DNA from: an uncultured Paracoccaceae bacterium
GTDB lineage: Bacteria; Pseudomonadota; Alphaproteobacteria; Rhodobacterales; Rhodobacteraceae
Assembly: GCA_947487205.1 (NCBI GenBank)
Contig: CANKVU010000017.1
Coordinates: forward strand, 55,895-119,894
Length of the DNA: 64,000 nucleotides
Direction: 5' to 3'
Shown: piece by piece, positions 11,057 through 22,173 of the stretch
How positions within the stretch are numbered: position 1 is the stretch's first letter
Layout of the letters: every line of letters begins with the position of its first letter
Program-made: the position numbers and the translations under genes
The notes under the pieces: generated by a model
The model's database searches: none
The model's input: the letters and a program-made list of their open reading frames with translations, nothing else
Told to the model about the DNA's origin: nothing

Positions 11057-11133
11057 TGGCGGTCGCACTAGGATTCGAACCTAGGGCCTTCGCCTTCGGA
11101 GGGCGACGCTCTATCCAGCTGAGCTATGCGACC
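11057..11133 (-). tRNA. tRNA-Arg (anticodon CCG)
   Basis: Reverse complement GGTCGCATAGCTCAGCTGGATAGAGCGTCGCCCTCCGAAGGCGAAGGCCCTAGGTTCGAATCCTAGTGCGACCGCCA folds as a cloverleaf; anticodon loop CTCCGAA; encoded CCA. Confidence 0.96.
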
Positions 11134-11186
11134 TTACGGCGCCTTCCCTAGCGGGGTTTGGCACCGACGACAACCGCGAAACCGCC

Positions 11187-12407
11187 TCAGGCGAAGAGGT
11201 CGTGGCAGAGTTCCAGCGCATCGACGAGCACGTCGACCTCGGCGCGGGTGTTGTAGAGCCCAAACGAGGCGCGGCAGGTCGCGGTCAGGCCGAGATGATC
11301 CATCAAGGGACCGGCGCAATGGTGCCCCGCCCGGACCGCCACGCCCTTCTTGTCAAGCACGGTGGAGATGTCGTGGGCATGGGCCGCCCCTTCGAGCGTG
11401 AACGAAAAGATCGCCCCCTTGCCCGGGGCATCGCCCTGCATGGTCAGCCAGTTGAGGCCAAAGAGGCGCTCGCGCGCATAGTCACGCAGGTCCGCCTCGT
11501 GCGCGGAAATCGCCTCCATCCCCAAGCCGGTCATGTAGTCGAGCGCCGCCCCGAGGCCGATCTGGGCGACGATCCCGGGCGTTCCGGCCTCGAATTTCAT
11601 CGGCGCCTCGGCGTACTCGACGCGGTCGCGATGCACTTCGCGAATCATGTCGCCGCCGCCCATGAAGGGGCGCATCTCGGCCAGTCGCTGGGGGTGGACA
11701 TAGATCGCACCGGACCCGGAAGGGCCGTAAAGCTTGTGTCCCGTGATGGCATAGAAATCGCAACCGATCGCGTCCACGTCGATGGGCAGGTGCACGGCGG
11801 CCTGGCTTCCGTCGACCAAGGTGGCCACGCCCCGCTCGCGCGCGGCCGCGCAGATCGCGGCCACGTCGACCACCGTCCCCAGCACGTTCGACATGTGGGT
11901 GATTGCCACCAGCTTTGTGCGTGGCCCTATGGCGTCGATCACCTTCTGCGGATCGAGGCTGCCATCCGCCTCGGGTTCGACCCATCGCAGGGCCACGCCC
12001 TGACGTTCGCGCAGGAAGTGCCACGGGACGATGTTGGCATGGTGTTCCATTACCGAAAGGACGATCTCGTCGCCGGCCTCCATCTTTGGCATGGCCCAGC
12101 CATAGGCCACCATGTTGATCCCCTCGGTGGTGCCGGTGTTCATGATCACCGATTCGGCATCCGTCGCGCCGAGGAACGCCGCGATCCGGCCCCGGACCGC
12201 CTCGTACTTCTCCGTCGAGAGGGTCGACAGCGTGTGCAGCCCCCGGTGCACGTTCGAATATTCCTCGGCATAGGCGCGCCGGATCGTCTCCAGCACCGCC
12301 TGCGGCTTCTGCGCCGAGGCGCCATTGTCGAGGTAGACCAGCGGCTTGCCGTTCACCTCGCGCGACAGGATGGGGAAGTCCTGCCGGACCTGTTCCACGT
12401 CGTACAT
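11187..12407 (-). CDS. sufS: Cysteine desulfurase SufS
   Basis: MYDVEQVRQDFPILSREVNGKPLVYLDNGASAQKP...VHRGLHTLS...AITGHKLYGPSG...RAGHHCAGPLM. Confidence 0.96.
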   Translation of the reverse strand: MYDVEQVRQDFPILSREVNGKPLVYLDNGASAQKPQAVLETIRRAYAEEYSNVHRGLHTLSTLSTEKYEAVRGRIAAFLGATDAESVIMNTGTTEGINMVAYGWAMPKMEAGDEIVLSVMEHHANIVPWHFLRERQGVALRWVEPEADGSLDPQKVIDAIGPRTKLVAITHMSNVLGTVVDVAAICAAARERGVATLVDGSQAAVHLPIDVDAIGCDFYAITGHKLYGPSGSGAIYVHPQRLAEMRPFMGGGDMIREVHRDRVEYAEAPMKFEAGTPGIVAQIGLGAALDYMTGLGMEAISAHEADLRDYARERLFGLNWLTMQGDAPGKGAIFSFTLEGAAHAHDISTVLDKKGVAVRAGHHCAGPLMDHLGLTATCRASFGLYNTRAEVDVLVDALELCHDLFA

Positions 12408-12416
12408 GACGCCTCC

Positions 12417-13010
12417 TTACCGCGGGACGGTGACGCCCGCGAGGGTGAGAAGGAAAGAGAGACCAAGCGCCACACCCATCAGGATGAAGAGGATCATGGC
12501 GAAGACCCGGCCCTTGGAGTCGAAGCCGTGCAGCTCGGTCACGAAGGCCGTGAGGAGGTAGAGGAACACTGCCACCCCCGCGAGCACGATCAGCGCCGCA
12601 CCGACGGGAAACACGAGGAGGACGGCACTCTGGACGATCTGGAGGCAGACCATGACGAATTGCAGCCATGCCACCGCCAGCACGGCGCCGTCGAGATCGC
12701 CCGTCCCGCCCATCATCCGCCCGACGCGGTCGATCAGCAGCACCGACAGGGCGAGGATCGCGAACTGAATGCCGACGAAGGCCAGGGGGCTCAGAAAGGC
12801 CTGCCCCGCCGGCCCGCCGAGCGCGGCGGCGAGGACCATGTTCACGATCTCGGCCAGGATCACCGACACGATGACCACCGCCGCTAGCGCCTGCCACAGC
12901 ACGTCGCGCGGCAGGCTGAGCGCCCGCAATTCCGCGAAGACCGGGCGCGGTTCCCGCACCGTCCGGACGGCCAGTCGGACCAGTCCCCCGAGGGATGTCA
13001 GTTCACTCAT
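12417..13010 (-). CDS. YIP1-family membrane protein
   Basis: Multi-TM 197 aa protein MSELTSLGGLVRLAVRTVREPRPVFAELRALSLPRD...; position within the suf cluster. Confidence 0.75.
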   Translation of the reverse strand: MSELTSLGGLVRLAVRTVREPRPVFAELRALSLPRDVLWQALAAVVIVSVILAEIVNMVLAAALGGPAGQAFLSPLAFVGIQFAILALSVLLIDRVGRMMGGTGDLDGAVLAVAWLQFVMVCLQIVQSAVLLVFPVGAALIVLAGVAVFLYLLTAFVTELHGFDSKGRVFAMILFILMGVALGLSFLLTLAGVTVPR

Positions 13011-13489
13011 CCGCGCTCCACGTGTCGAAGTCCGCCGGCCCAGATCAGGACGAAGGCAAGAAGAGCCGCGATGCCCACGAAGTCGAGCACCGGCCCCGGG
13101 CCCATGAACCCCGCCACGAGCCCCCAGACCAGCCAGAGCGGCGCGGCAGCGAGCAGCGCCCAGAAGAGGGCCATTCGCGCCTCGGTGTACGTGGCGCGGC
13201 CGCCGAGCCGGCGCGCCACCCAATGGCTGATCCCGGCAAAGCCGTAAAGGACGAGCGGCGCGATCAAGATCCACCCCATCAGCGCGCCGGCCAGCAGCAT
13301 GTCGAGATCCTGTCCGGTCAGGAAACTTTCGCGGGAGAGCCGCGGCCATTGCGCCACGAAGATCAAGAAACAGGCCAGCATGCAGGTCGCGAGCGCCCGC
13401 GCCTCGGCCCGATCGGCCGCGCCCAGCCGGCGGCGCAGGATCGCGCCCGGCCGCCGGTAGCTCGCCGCGATGTCCCCCGCCAGCGCCAC
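13007..13489 (-). CDS. Second small YIP1-like membrane protein (GTG start inferred)
   Basis: VALAGDIAASYRRPGAILRRRLGAADRAEARALATCMLACFLIFVAQWPRLSRE...; ATGA overlap with the downstream YIP1 gene. Confidence 0.7.
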   Translation of the reverse strand: MALAGDIAASYRRPGAILRRRLGAADRAEARALATCMLACFLIFVAQWPRLSRESFLTGQDLDMLLAGALMGWILIAPLVLYGFAGISHWVARRLGGRATYTEARMALFWALLAAAPLWLVWGLVAGFMGPGPVLDFVGIAALLAFVLIWAGGLRHVERG

Positions 13490-13490
13490 G

Positions 13491-14789
13491 TCAGTCCGCG
13501 TGCCGGTCGAGCCAGTTCTCCAGTCGCTGGCGCAATGCCTCGGCGATCTGCTCGTCCTCGATCTCGGCCAGCGTTTCGGCGAGGAAGGCCAGCACCAGAA
13601 GGTCGGTGGCCCGCCGCTCGGGCACCCCTCGGGCGCGCAGGTAGAACAGCATGTCGTCGTCGATCGCCCCCGTGGTGGAGCCGTGCGAGCAGGCCACGTC
13701 GTCGGCATAGATCTCCAGCTCGGGCTTGGCGAGGAACTGGCTGTCGCCATCGAGAAGGAGCGCCTGGCTGATCTGGTAGCCGTCGGTCTTCTGCGCGCCG
13801 GGCCTGACGAGGATCTTGCCCTGAAAGACCCCGAGCGCGCCGTTCTTGAGAACCTTCTTGAAAACCTGGCGGCTTTCGCAATTGACCGCGTCGTGCGTCA
13901 CGAAGACGGTATCATCGTGGTGCATGGGCGCGATGCGGCCGTCGCCGATGGCCGCACCGGCCACGTGGGCCACGGCGTCGTCGCCCTGGAACTCCACCAC
14001 GTGCTCGTTGCGCGTCAGCGCGCCGTTGAGGCTGAGCGTGAACGACTTGAAGACCGACCGCGCGCCGAGCCGGGCAAAAGTATGGGTGTTGGCGCGCCGC
14101 TCGCGGTTGCGCCCTTGGGAGCGAACGTGGTGCAGCGTGCCGCCCCCGGCGATGTCGGCCTCCATCACGGTGTTGAACCGCGCGCCGACGGCGCCGGTTT
14201 CCAGAACCGTGACCGAGGCGCTGTCATCGACCTTGACCACGTGATGCAGGATCGGGTCGCTGGCGGCGTCCTCGTGGAGGTAGGCTATGTTGATCGGCCT
14301 CGCCGCCCGCCCCGTGGCGTGGATCAGGATCCCATCCGTGGCGAAGGCGGTGTTGAGGGCGGCAAAGGGCCGCGTGACCGGGTCCTGCCCGCGAGCCTCC
14401 AGCTGGCCATAGACCTCGCGTGCCCAGTGGATGTCGGCGTCCTGCACCGCGCCCAGTCGCGAGATCTCGACCCCCTCGAGCGCCAGTTCGTCGGAGGCGT
14501 CGGCGTCGAAGACCCCGTCACGGAACACCACGGTCAGAGCCGGAAGGTCCTCATAGAGCGGCGGCTCGTCGCTTTCGTCCATCGGCTCCGCGCGCGGCGG
14601 CTCGACCGCGTTCAGGTCGGCCGGTCGGGTGAAGCGCCAGTATTCGTCACGCGGGGCCGGCAGGCCGGTCGCGTTCAACCGCGAGAGCGCATCGGCGCGC
14701 GCCGCCCGGGTCCATCCGCCCTCCGCCGGCAGGCTCAGCGCCGAAACCCGCGCATGGGTCGCGTCCTGTTTCTGCTCCGGCAGCGCCAT
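13491..14789 (-). CDS. sufD: Fe-S cluster assembly protein SufD
   Basis: PAPRDEYWRFTRPADLNAV...CSHGSTTGAIDDDMLFYLRARGVPERRATDLLVLAFLAE, SufD family. Confidence 0.95.
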   Translation of the reverse strand: MALPEQKQDATHARVSALSLPAEGGWTRAARADALSRLNATGLPAPRDEYWRFTRPADLNAVEPPRAEPMDESDEPPLYEDLPALTVVFRDGVFDADASDELALEGVEISRLGAVQDADIHWAREVYGQLEARGQDPVTRPFAALNTAFATDGILIHATGRAARPINIAYLHEDAASDPILHHVVKVDDSASVTVLETGAVGARFNTVMEADIAGGGTLHHVRSQGRNRERRANTHTFARLGARSVFKSFTLSLNGALTRNEHVVEFQGDDAVAHVAGAAIGDGRIAPMHHDDTVFVTHDAVNCESRQVFKKVLKNGALGVFQGKILVRPGAQKTDGYQISQALLLDGDSQFLAKPELEIYADDVACSHGSTTGAIDDDMLFYLRARGVPERRATDLLVLAFLAETLAEIEDEQIAEALRQRLENWLDRHAD

Positions 14790-15544
14790 CACGCGTTCTC
14801 CTTCAGGATGTCGGTGTAGCCGTTCTTCTCGACCTCGAGGGCCAGGTCCGGTCCGCCGGTCTTCACGATGCGGCCGTCGGACATGATATGCACTACGTCG
14901 GGCTGGATGTGGTCGAGAAGCCGCTGGTAATGGGTGATGACGAGGAAGCCGCGATCCGGCGCACGCAGGGCGTTCACGCCATTGGCCACCAGCTTCATCG
15001 CATCCACGTCGAGGCCGCTGTCGGTCTCGTCCATGATGCAGAGCTTTGGTGCCAGCATCGCCATCTGCAGGATTTCGTTGCGCTTCTTCTCCCCGCCCGA
15101 GAAGCCGACATTGACGGGCCGCTTCAGCATGTCCGCGTCGATCTGCATCTCCTTGGCCTTGGCGCGAACCTCCTTGAGGAAGTCGGCCGAGGACATCTCG
15201 GCCTCCCCGCGGGCCTTGCGCTGGGCGTTCACTGCCGTCCGCATGAAGGTCATGTTGCCGACGCCGGGGATCTCGACAGGATACTGGAAGGCCAGGAACA
15301 TGCCGGCCGCGGCCCGCTCCTCGGGCTCCATTTCGAGGATATCCTGACCCAGAAGCGTCGCCTCGCCCTCTGTCACCTCATAGCCCTCGCGCCCCGACAG
15401 GACATAGGACAGGGTCGACTTGCCCGAGCCGTTCGGCCCCATAATCGCATGGACCTTGCCGGCCTCGACCGTCAGGTCGACTCCTTTCAGGATCTGCTTA
15501 TCCTCTTCCTCCAGCTTCACGTGCAGGTTCTTGATCTCAAGCAT
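14789..15544 (-). CDS. sufC: Fe-S cluster assembly ATPase SufC
   Basis: MLEIKNLHVKLEEEDKQILKGVDLTVEAGKVHAIMGPNGSGKSTLSYVLSGREGYEVTEG... Confidence 0.97.
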   Translation of the reverse strand: MLEIKNLHVKLEEEDKQILKGVDLTVEAGKVHAIMGPNGSGKSTLSYVLSGREGYEVTEGEATLLGQDILEMEPEERAAAGMFLAFQYPVEIPGVGNMTFMRTAVNAQRKARGEAEMSSADFLKEVRAKAKEMQIDADMLKRPVNVGFSGGEKKRNEILQMAMLAPKLCIMDETDSGLDVDAMKLVANGVNALRAPDRGFLVITHYQRLLDHIQPDVVHIMSDGRIVKTGGPDLALEVEKNGYTDILKENA

Positions 15545-15656
15545 TCGACTTTCCTTTCAGCGCGTTGCCGCGCGTCTTTCCGATCTTGGGCGAAGGAGAG
15601 CCAACCGCCCCCCGCGCCGCGCATCAATCATTTGCCCACACCCCGGCGGGCCCGTG

Positions 15657-16001
15657 TCAGTCGAGGGTCACGGCGGTTCCGGACGCGGACACCATCAGCA
15701 TTCCGCTCTCCTTGCCCACCACCTCGTAATCGAGATCGACGCCGACGACGGCCTGCGCGCCCGCGTCGCGGGCCCGGTCCTCCATCTCGCGCAGCGCCAT
15801 CTCCCGCGCCTCGTTGAGGCTCTTCTCGTAGGCGCCGGACCGCCCACCGATGATGTCCCGGATACCGGCGAACATGTCCCGGAAGACGTTGGCGCCGAGG
15901 ATCGCCTCGCCAACCACGATCCCCTTGTAAGCGGTGATCCGGCGCCCCTCCACCGACTGGGTTGTCGTGACGATCATCTCGGATTTCGACCAGAAGCTCA
16001 T
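15657..16001 (-). CDS. YbjQ/UPF0145 family protein
   Basis: [93 protein letters not shown]. Confidence 0.9.
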   Translation of the reverse strand: MSFWSKSEMIVTTTQSVEGRRITAYKGIVVGEAILGANVFRDMFAGIRDIIGGRSGAYEKSLNEAREMALREMEDRARDAGAQAVVGVDLDYEVVGKESGMLMVSASGTAVTLD

Positions 16002-16201
16002 TTCTTCCTCCTGAACATCAATCGCCCGGCGATCCAGCCCAGGACCGCCGACACCGCCACGACGACGAGCAGCCGGGGCATCGGATCTCCCAGCCACCAT
16101 TCGAGGCTGGCGATCATCCCCAGCGCAACGCCGGCGCCCACCACCAGGCGCACGAAGAAGCGGGCGCGTTCGGGCGCACGGATCGGGTCCAGCTCACCCA
16201 A
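15998..16201 (-). CDS. Small membrane protein
   Basis: 67 aa with two hydrophobic segments; ATGA overlap with the downstream YbjQ-like gene. Confidence 0.6.
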   Translation of the reverse strand: MGELDPIRAPERARFFVRLVVGAGVALGMIASLEWWLGDPMPRLLVVVAVSAVLGWIAGRLMFRRKK

Positions 16202-16204
16202 GGC

Positions 16205-16552
16205 TCACCCCCTGAACACCAGCGCCGCCCCGCAGGCGATGAGCGCGAACCCCGCAACAGTGGTCCAGCTTGGTGGCTCGTCGAGGTACCAAGCGGAAAA
16301 GCCGGCGAAGACGATCAGCGTTATCACCTCCTGGATGGTCTTCAACTGGGCGGGCGTATAAACGGCCGCTCCGATCCGGTTGGCCGGCACCGCCAGCCAG
16401 TACTCGAAGAACGCGATCCCCCAGCTGACCATCACGACCAGGACGAGGGGCGCCGCCGGATGTTTCAGATGGCCGTACCACGCAAACGTCATGAAGACGT
16501 TCGACGCGCAAAGCATCACCACCGGAAGCGCGGCCTGTATCGCGGGCGTCAT
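16205..16552 (-). CDS. DMT/DUF486 family small membrane protein
   Basis: MTPAIQAALPVVMLCASNVFMTFAWYGHLK...SWGIAFFEYWLAVPANRIG...YTPAQLKTIQEVITL. Confidence 0.88.
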   Translation of the reverse strand: MTPAIQAALPVVMLCASNVFMTFAWYGHLKHPAAPLVLVVMVSWGIAFFEYWLAVPANRIGAAVYTPAQLKTIQEVITLIVFAGFSAWYLDEPPSWTTVAGFALIACGAALVFRG

Positions 16553-16559
16553 TGGTCAC

Positions 16560-18131
<1,572 letters not shown>

Positions 18132-18145
18132 CTGTCGTCTCCTTC

Positions 18146-19195
18146 TCAGGCGGCGCGCGCCCGCTGCTTGTGCCATTGCCGGAGCCAGCATTCCGCGAAG
18201 CGGCTCACGTCCTCGTCCGTTGTCCCGGGCCCCATGGAAATCCGGATCGCCGATCCGGCCGAGACATCGTCCAATCCCATCGCGGCCAGAACGCCCGATC
18301 CGCGGAGCTTGCCGCTGGAACAGGCCGATCCGGCCGAGACCGCGAACCCCGCGAGGTCCATCTGCATCACCTGGGTCTCCCCCTTCCAGCCGGGCGAGAC
18401 GATCAGGCTCGTATTGGGCAGGCGCGGCCCTCCTCTACCTGGGCAGATAAGACCCGAGGCGCCCTTCATCAACGCGTCTTCGAGCGCGTCGCGGCGCCGC
18501 GCCACGGCGTCCCATGTCCCCGCCGCCAGATCCCGCGCCGCCGCTTCGGCCGCGGCGCCGAAGCCCGCGATGGCGGCCACGTTCTCCGTTCCGGCGCGGC
18601 GGCCCATCTCCTGGCCGCCGCCGCGGGACCGCGCCGCGAGGTCCAGGCCCCGCTTCAGCAACAGCGCGCCCACGCCCTTGGGTCCACCGATCTTGTGGGC
18701 GGAGACGAAGGCCATGTCGGCCCCTGACCAGTCAAAGGCAAAGGGCACCTTGCCGAAGGCCTGCGTGGCATCCACCACCGCCAGCCCCGCGGGGAGCGCC
18801 TGGAGGACGCCCGTTTCGGAATTGGCCGCCTGGAGCGCGCTGGCGGCGGGTTCGGATACCGTCACCCGCCCCCCGGAATCGACCGGCAGCACCGGATCGC
18901 ACCAGGCCAGCACCGCCTCGTGCTCCACCGGCGCGCAGACGAGCCCCCGTCCCGCGCAAGCCAAAGCCGCGGCCTCCGTCGCCCCCGACACGAAGACGAC
19001 ATCCGCCGCCCCCGCGCCGGTAGCCTCCGCCACCTGGCCCCGTGCCCGCTCCACCGCTTGCCGCGCCGCGCGGCCTTCGGCATGGATCGAGGACGGGTTG
19101 CCGACCAGGTCGAGCGCCGCCACCATCGCCGCCCGCGCCTCAGCGCGAAGGGGAGCGGTGGCGTTGCGGTCGAAATATGTGCGCGCGTGCTTCAT
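18146..19195 (-). CDS. Cysteine desulfurase (NifS/IscS-type)
   Basis: [28 protein letters not shown]...[20 protein letters not shown]...[19 protein letters not shown]. Confidence 0.93.
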   Translation of the reverse strand: MKHARTYFDRNATAPLRAEARAAMVAALDLVGNPSSIHAEGRAARQAVERARGQVAEATGAGAADVVFVSGATEAAALACAGRGLVCAPVEHEAVLAWCDPVLPVDSGGRVTVSEPAASALQAANSETGVLQALPAGLAVVDATQAFGKVPFAFDWSGADMAFVSAHKIGGPKGVGALLLKRGLDLAARSRGGGQEMGRRAGTENVAAIAGFGAAAEAAARDLAAGTWDAVARRRDALEDALMKGASGLICPGRGGPRLPNTSLIVSPGWKGETQVMQMDLAGFAVSAGSACSSGKLRGSGVLAAMGLDDVSAGSAIRISMGPGTTDEDVSRFAECWLRQWHKQRARAA

Positions 19196-19250
19196 CCTTT
19201 GGCGAATACCCTCCTGGGGCTCCGGGGGCGAAAGCACCCCGGTACGGCGG

Positions 19251-19712
19251 TCAGGCTTCGTCGACCACCTCGAACAGCGACGGCACCGCCGGACACGGCG
19301 CGAGAGTATTGCCCACCACGTCCGACAGCCGAGTCTGGTGCAGGAAGACGTAGACCTGCGCCGACAACCCCTCCCACAATCGATTGTTGAGGGATTGCGC
19401 CTTGGTTCCCGACAGCCCGCCCTTGGCTCCGGCGCCGGTCTCCAGCGCCGAGACGCTTTCATCCACCGCGCCGAGAACGTCCGAGACCCGGATCTCCGAG
19501 GGCCGTCGGGCCAGCCGGTAGCCCCCCCCGGGCCCCCGCACCGACATCACCAGCCCGGCCCGACGCAACTTGACGAAGAGTTGTTCCAGGTAAGGTAAGG
19601 ACACGTTCTGCCGCCGCGATAGGTCAGACAGGGACGTGAGCGCACCCTCTGGCTGCAGCGCCAGATCGGTGAGCGCCACCATCGCGTAGCGTCCCTTGGT
19701 GCTCAGCTTCAT
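19251..19712 (-). CDS. iscR: Rrf2-family transcriptional regulator, IscR-like
   Basis: MKLSTKGRYAMVALTDLALQPEGALTSLSDLSRRQNVSLPYLEQLFVKLRRAGLVMSVRGPGGGYRLAR; first gene of the suf cluster. Confidence 0.93.
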   Translation of the reverse strand: MKLSTKGRYAMVALTDLALQPEGALTSLSDLSRRQNVSLPYLEQLFVKLRRAGLVMSVRGPGGGYRLARRPSEIRVSDVLGAVDESVSALETGAGAKGGLSGTKAQSLNNRLWEGLSAQVYVFLHQTRLSDVVGNTLAPCPAVPSLFEVVDEA

Positions 19713-19806
19713 GCGATCTCGCACCCCCTCCGGCCAAGAGTTGACGGCGCCGCGCGGCGCGGCTACCTCCACACGTCGATCGCGGGCGTAGGGCCCGCGC
19801 CCTTAA

Positions 19807-19823
19807 TTTAGAATGGCTCTAGG
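19807..19823. promoter_or_regulatory. ICE-like (Irr) palindrome in the iscR/hydrolase divergent intergenic region
   Basis: TTTAGAA-TGG-CTCTAGG compared with the ICE consensus TTTAGAA-N3-TTCTAAA: left half exact, 4/7 in the right half. Confidence 0.55.
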
Positions 19824-19900
19824 GTGTGCGACCGGCGCCGTCAATATCGGCGCCCCGGTCGCGGCGCTCTCAGGCGACGAAAAGGACGAGGCTCCCCACG

Positions 19901-20554
19901 ATGCCAGAGGTGATTTTCCCCGGTCCCGAAGGTCGGCTCGAGGGGCGCTACCACCCGCAGCGCAAGCCCGACGCCCCGATCGCGATCATCCTTCATCCGC
20001 ACCCGCAATTCGGCGGCACGATGAACAACCGGGTCGTTTACAACCTGCATTACGCGTTCTTCGAACTGGGCTTCACGGTGCTGCGGTTCAACTTCCGCGG
20101 CGTGGGCCGCAGCCAGGGCGAATACGACCAGGGCGTAGGCGAGCTGTCGGATGCCGCCGCCGCGCTGGATTACCTTCAATCGATGAATTCGAACGCCAAG
20201 CATTGCTGGGTCGCGGGGTTCTCGTTCGGGGCGTGGATCGGGATGCAGCTACTGATGCGCCGCCCCGAGATCACCGGCTTCGTCTCGGTCAGCCCGCCGG
20301 CGAACATGTACGATTTCTCGTTCCTGGCACCCTGTCCGTCCTCGGGGCTGATGCTGAACGGAACCGCGGACCGCGTCGCGCCGCCGAGGGACACCCACAA
20401 CCTCGTCGGCAAGCTGCAGGAGCAGAAGGGAATCACCGTCACCCACGAAGAGATCGAGGGCGCGGGTCATTTCTTCGAGGATCCGCATATGGAGCCGATG
20501 ATTGGCCATGTGCAGGATTACGTGCGCCGCCGGCTGACCGAAACGACGCGCTGA
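19901..20554 (+). CDS. Alpha/beta hydrolase
   Basis: MPEVIFPGPEGRLEGRYHPQRKPDAPIAIILHPHPQFGGTMNNRVVYNL...GFSFGAWIGMQ; divergent from iscR. Confidence 0.9.
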   Translation: MPEVIFPGPEGRLEGRYHPQRKPDAPIAIILHPHPQFGGTMNNRVVYNLHYAFFELGFTVLRFNFRGVGRSQGEYDQGVGELSDAAAALDYLQSMNSNAKHCWVAGFSFGAWIGMQLLMRRPEITGFVSVSPPANMYDFSFLAPCPSSGLMLNGTADRVAPPRDTHNLVGKLQEQKGITVTHEEIEGAGHFFEDPHMEPMIGHVQDYVRRRLTETTR

Positions 20555-20559
20555 GCGAG

Positions 20560-21304
20560 ACGGCACGGCTTGGCGCGGCGCCCCCGGGACCCACGCTCCG
20601 CCGCGCGACAGACGCATCCGCACGTCGGCGACGGCGAAATCCGCGGGCGGGTGGAACGCCGTCCACCGCCCCTTGGGCAGCCGAGTCCCACCAAGGAAGG
20701 TGTGGTTGCTGGACCCCTTGCCGCCGCCGTATTCTAGGATCTGCCAACCGCCGACCTTCTGCCGGATGACCGCGTGGCGACCAGAGATGCGTTCCTCGCG
20801 ATCGAGCACGGTGTCGCACCATGTCGGGTCCCGACCGATCCGGATCACCCCCTGGGCATCGAAGCCCGCCAGCCGTTCGAGTGTGTGGCTCTTGCCGCCG
20901 TAATGGCCCGACAGGACCTCGATCCGCCAGCCGCGGGTGGCGGCGAGGCGCCCCGGCGCCAGGGGCGAATACCAGACGAGGTCGGCTGCCGCGTCGTAGC
21001 GCGCCGCGCGCCGCAGGCCCAGCCCGCCGGTCCCCAGGGACAGGATCTTGCCGACCGCGCGCCGCACCACCTGGCGGGCCGTCGGACGCCCCCCGTCGCG
21101 GGCGCGCAGTTCCAGCATTAGGCACGCGCGGCCGAAGCTGCGGCCACCCAGGAGCAGTTCGCACAGCGTCCAATACAGGATCAGCAGGACCCCGAACCCG
21201 AGTAGACCGAACAGCAGGCCCACCGCCTGCGCCACCTCCGCGATCGTGGCGATACCCTTCGCGCTGGTCCGCCACGGCCGACTGCACGGCCAGGCTGGAG
21301 GCAT
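20560..21304 (-). CDS. RDD-like transmembrane segment plus FHA domain protein (boundaries uncertain)
   Basis: VGLLFGLLGFGVLLILYWTLCELLLGGRSFGRACLMLELRARDGGRPTARQVVRRAVGKIL (RDD-like), then VIRIGRDPTWCDTVLDREERISGRHAVIRQKVGGWQILEYGGGKGSSNHTFLGG (FHA). The open frame runs to 20249 without a stop and the N-terminus is ambiguous. Confidence 0.65.
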
Positions 21305-22124
21305 GGTCAAGCGTGGCGGTGATGCCCGGACGCCCCTGAGCGACATCACGAGCGCCACGCGGTTCGAGGTACCGCCCTTCGACCCGGCGACCATGGCGCC
21401 GTCAGCCGACCGGTTCACGGTCGCGCGGCTTGCCGTGGCAGGGCTGTCGATCACCTCGGCCGAGCAGACCGAGCGCCTGAAGGAGGATCTCGACCGATTG
21501 GCCGGCATCGACCCGAACCTGACGAGCGTCGCGTCAGAGGCCGAGATCGGCGCCATCCTCGACGATTTGGGGGCGCTGATGGACACCGCCCAGAGTCGGC
21601 AGAAGCTGGGGCTGATCCGCGACACGGTCACCACCGCCCCCGCCGACCGCAACGCCCAGCGCGACCGCTCCATCCGGCTGATCCTCGAATCCGGGACGCT
21701 GATCTGCGACCAAGTGGTGCAGCGGCTGCTGAACGCGCTCGCCATCAACGCGATCCTGCAGAACTACGCCGACCTCGAAGGCGAGGCGCGCAACTCGGGG
21801 GACGCGGCGCTGCTCGACGAGCTGGAGATCGCGCGGGCAGAGGCCGCGCAGAGCCTGCAGAAGCTGGAGGCACAGATGCGAACCGAGCTGGGAGAATACG
21901 CCAATCTCGTCGAGGGGCTGGGCGACGATTACTCCTTGCCGCTGCTGAAGCGTCACGCCGCCTTCGTGGCGGGTGACGTGGATGCGCGGGGGCCGCGCCG
22001 CGCCGCCTGCCTCGACGCGCTCGAAAATCACCTGGAGATCCGGGCGATGGACGGTTTCGTCGATGCCGACACGCTGGAGGGCGACCTGCGCGAAATCGCC
22101 ATCGAGCGGGGGTCGAACCAATGA
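21303..22124 (+). CDS. Uncharacterised protein of a kinase/FHA/vWA locus (start 21303 or 21393)
   Basis: Coherent ORF ...SITSAEQTERLKEDLDRLAGIDPNLTSVASEAEIGAILDDLGALMDTAQSRQKLGLIRDTV...; no family recognised. Confidence 0.6.
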   Translation: MVKRGGDARTPLSDITSATRFEVPPFDPATMAPSADRFTVARLAVAGLSITSAEQTERLKEDLDRLAGIDPNLTSVASEAEIGAILDDLGALMDTAQSRQKLGLIRDTVTTAPADRNAQRDRSIRLILESGTLICDQVVQRLLNALAINAILQNYADLEGEARNSGDAALLDELEIARAEAAQSLQKLEAQMRTELGEYANLVEGLGDDYSLPLLKRHAAFVAGDVDARGPRRAACLDALENHLEIRAMDGFVDADTLEGDLREIAIERGSNQ

Positions 22125-22173
22125 GCGCTCCGAGCCGCCGCCCCGTCCCGAATCCACGCCATGAGGTCACGCC

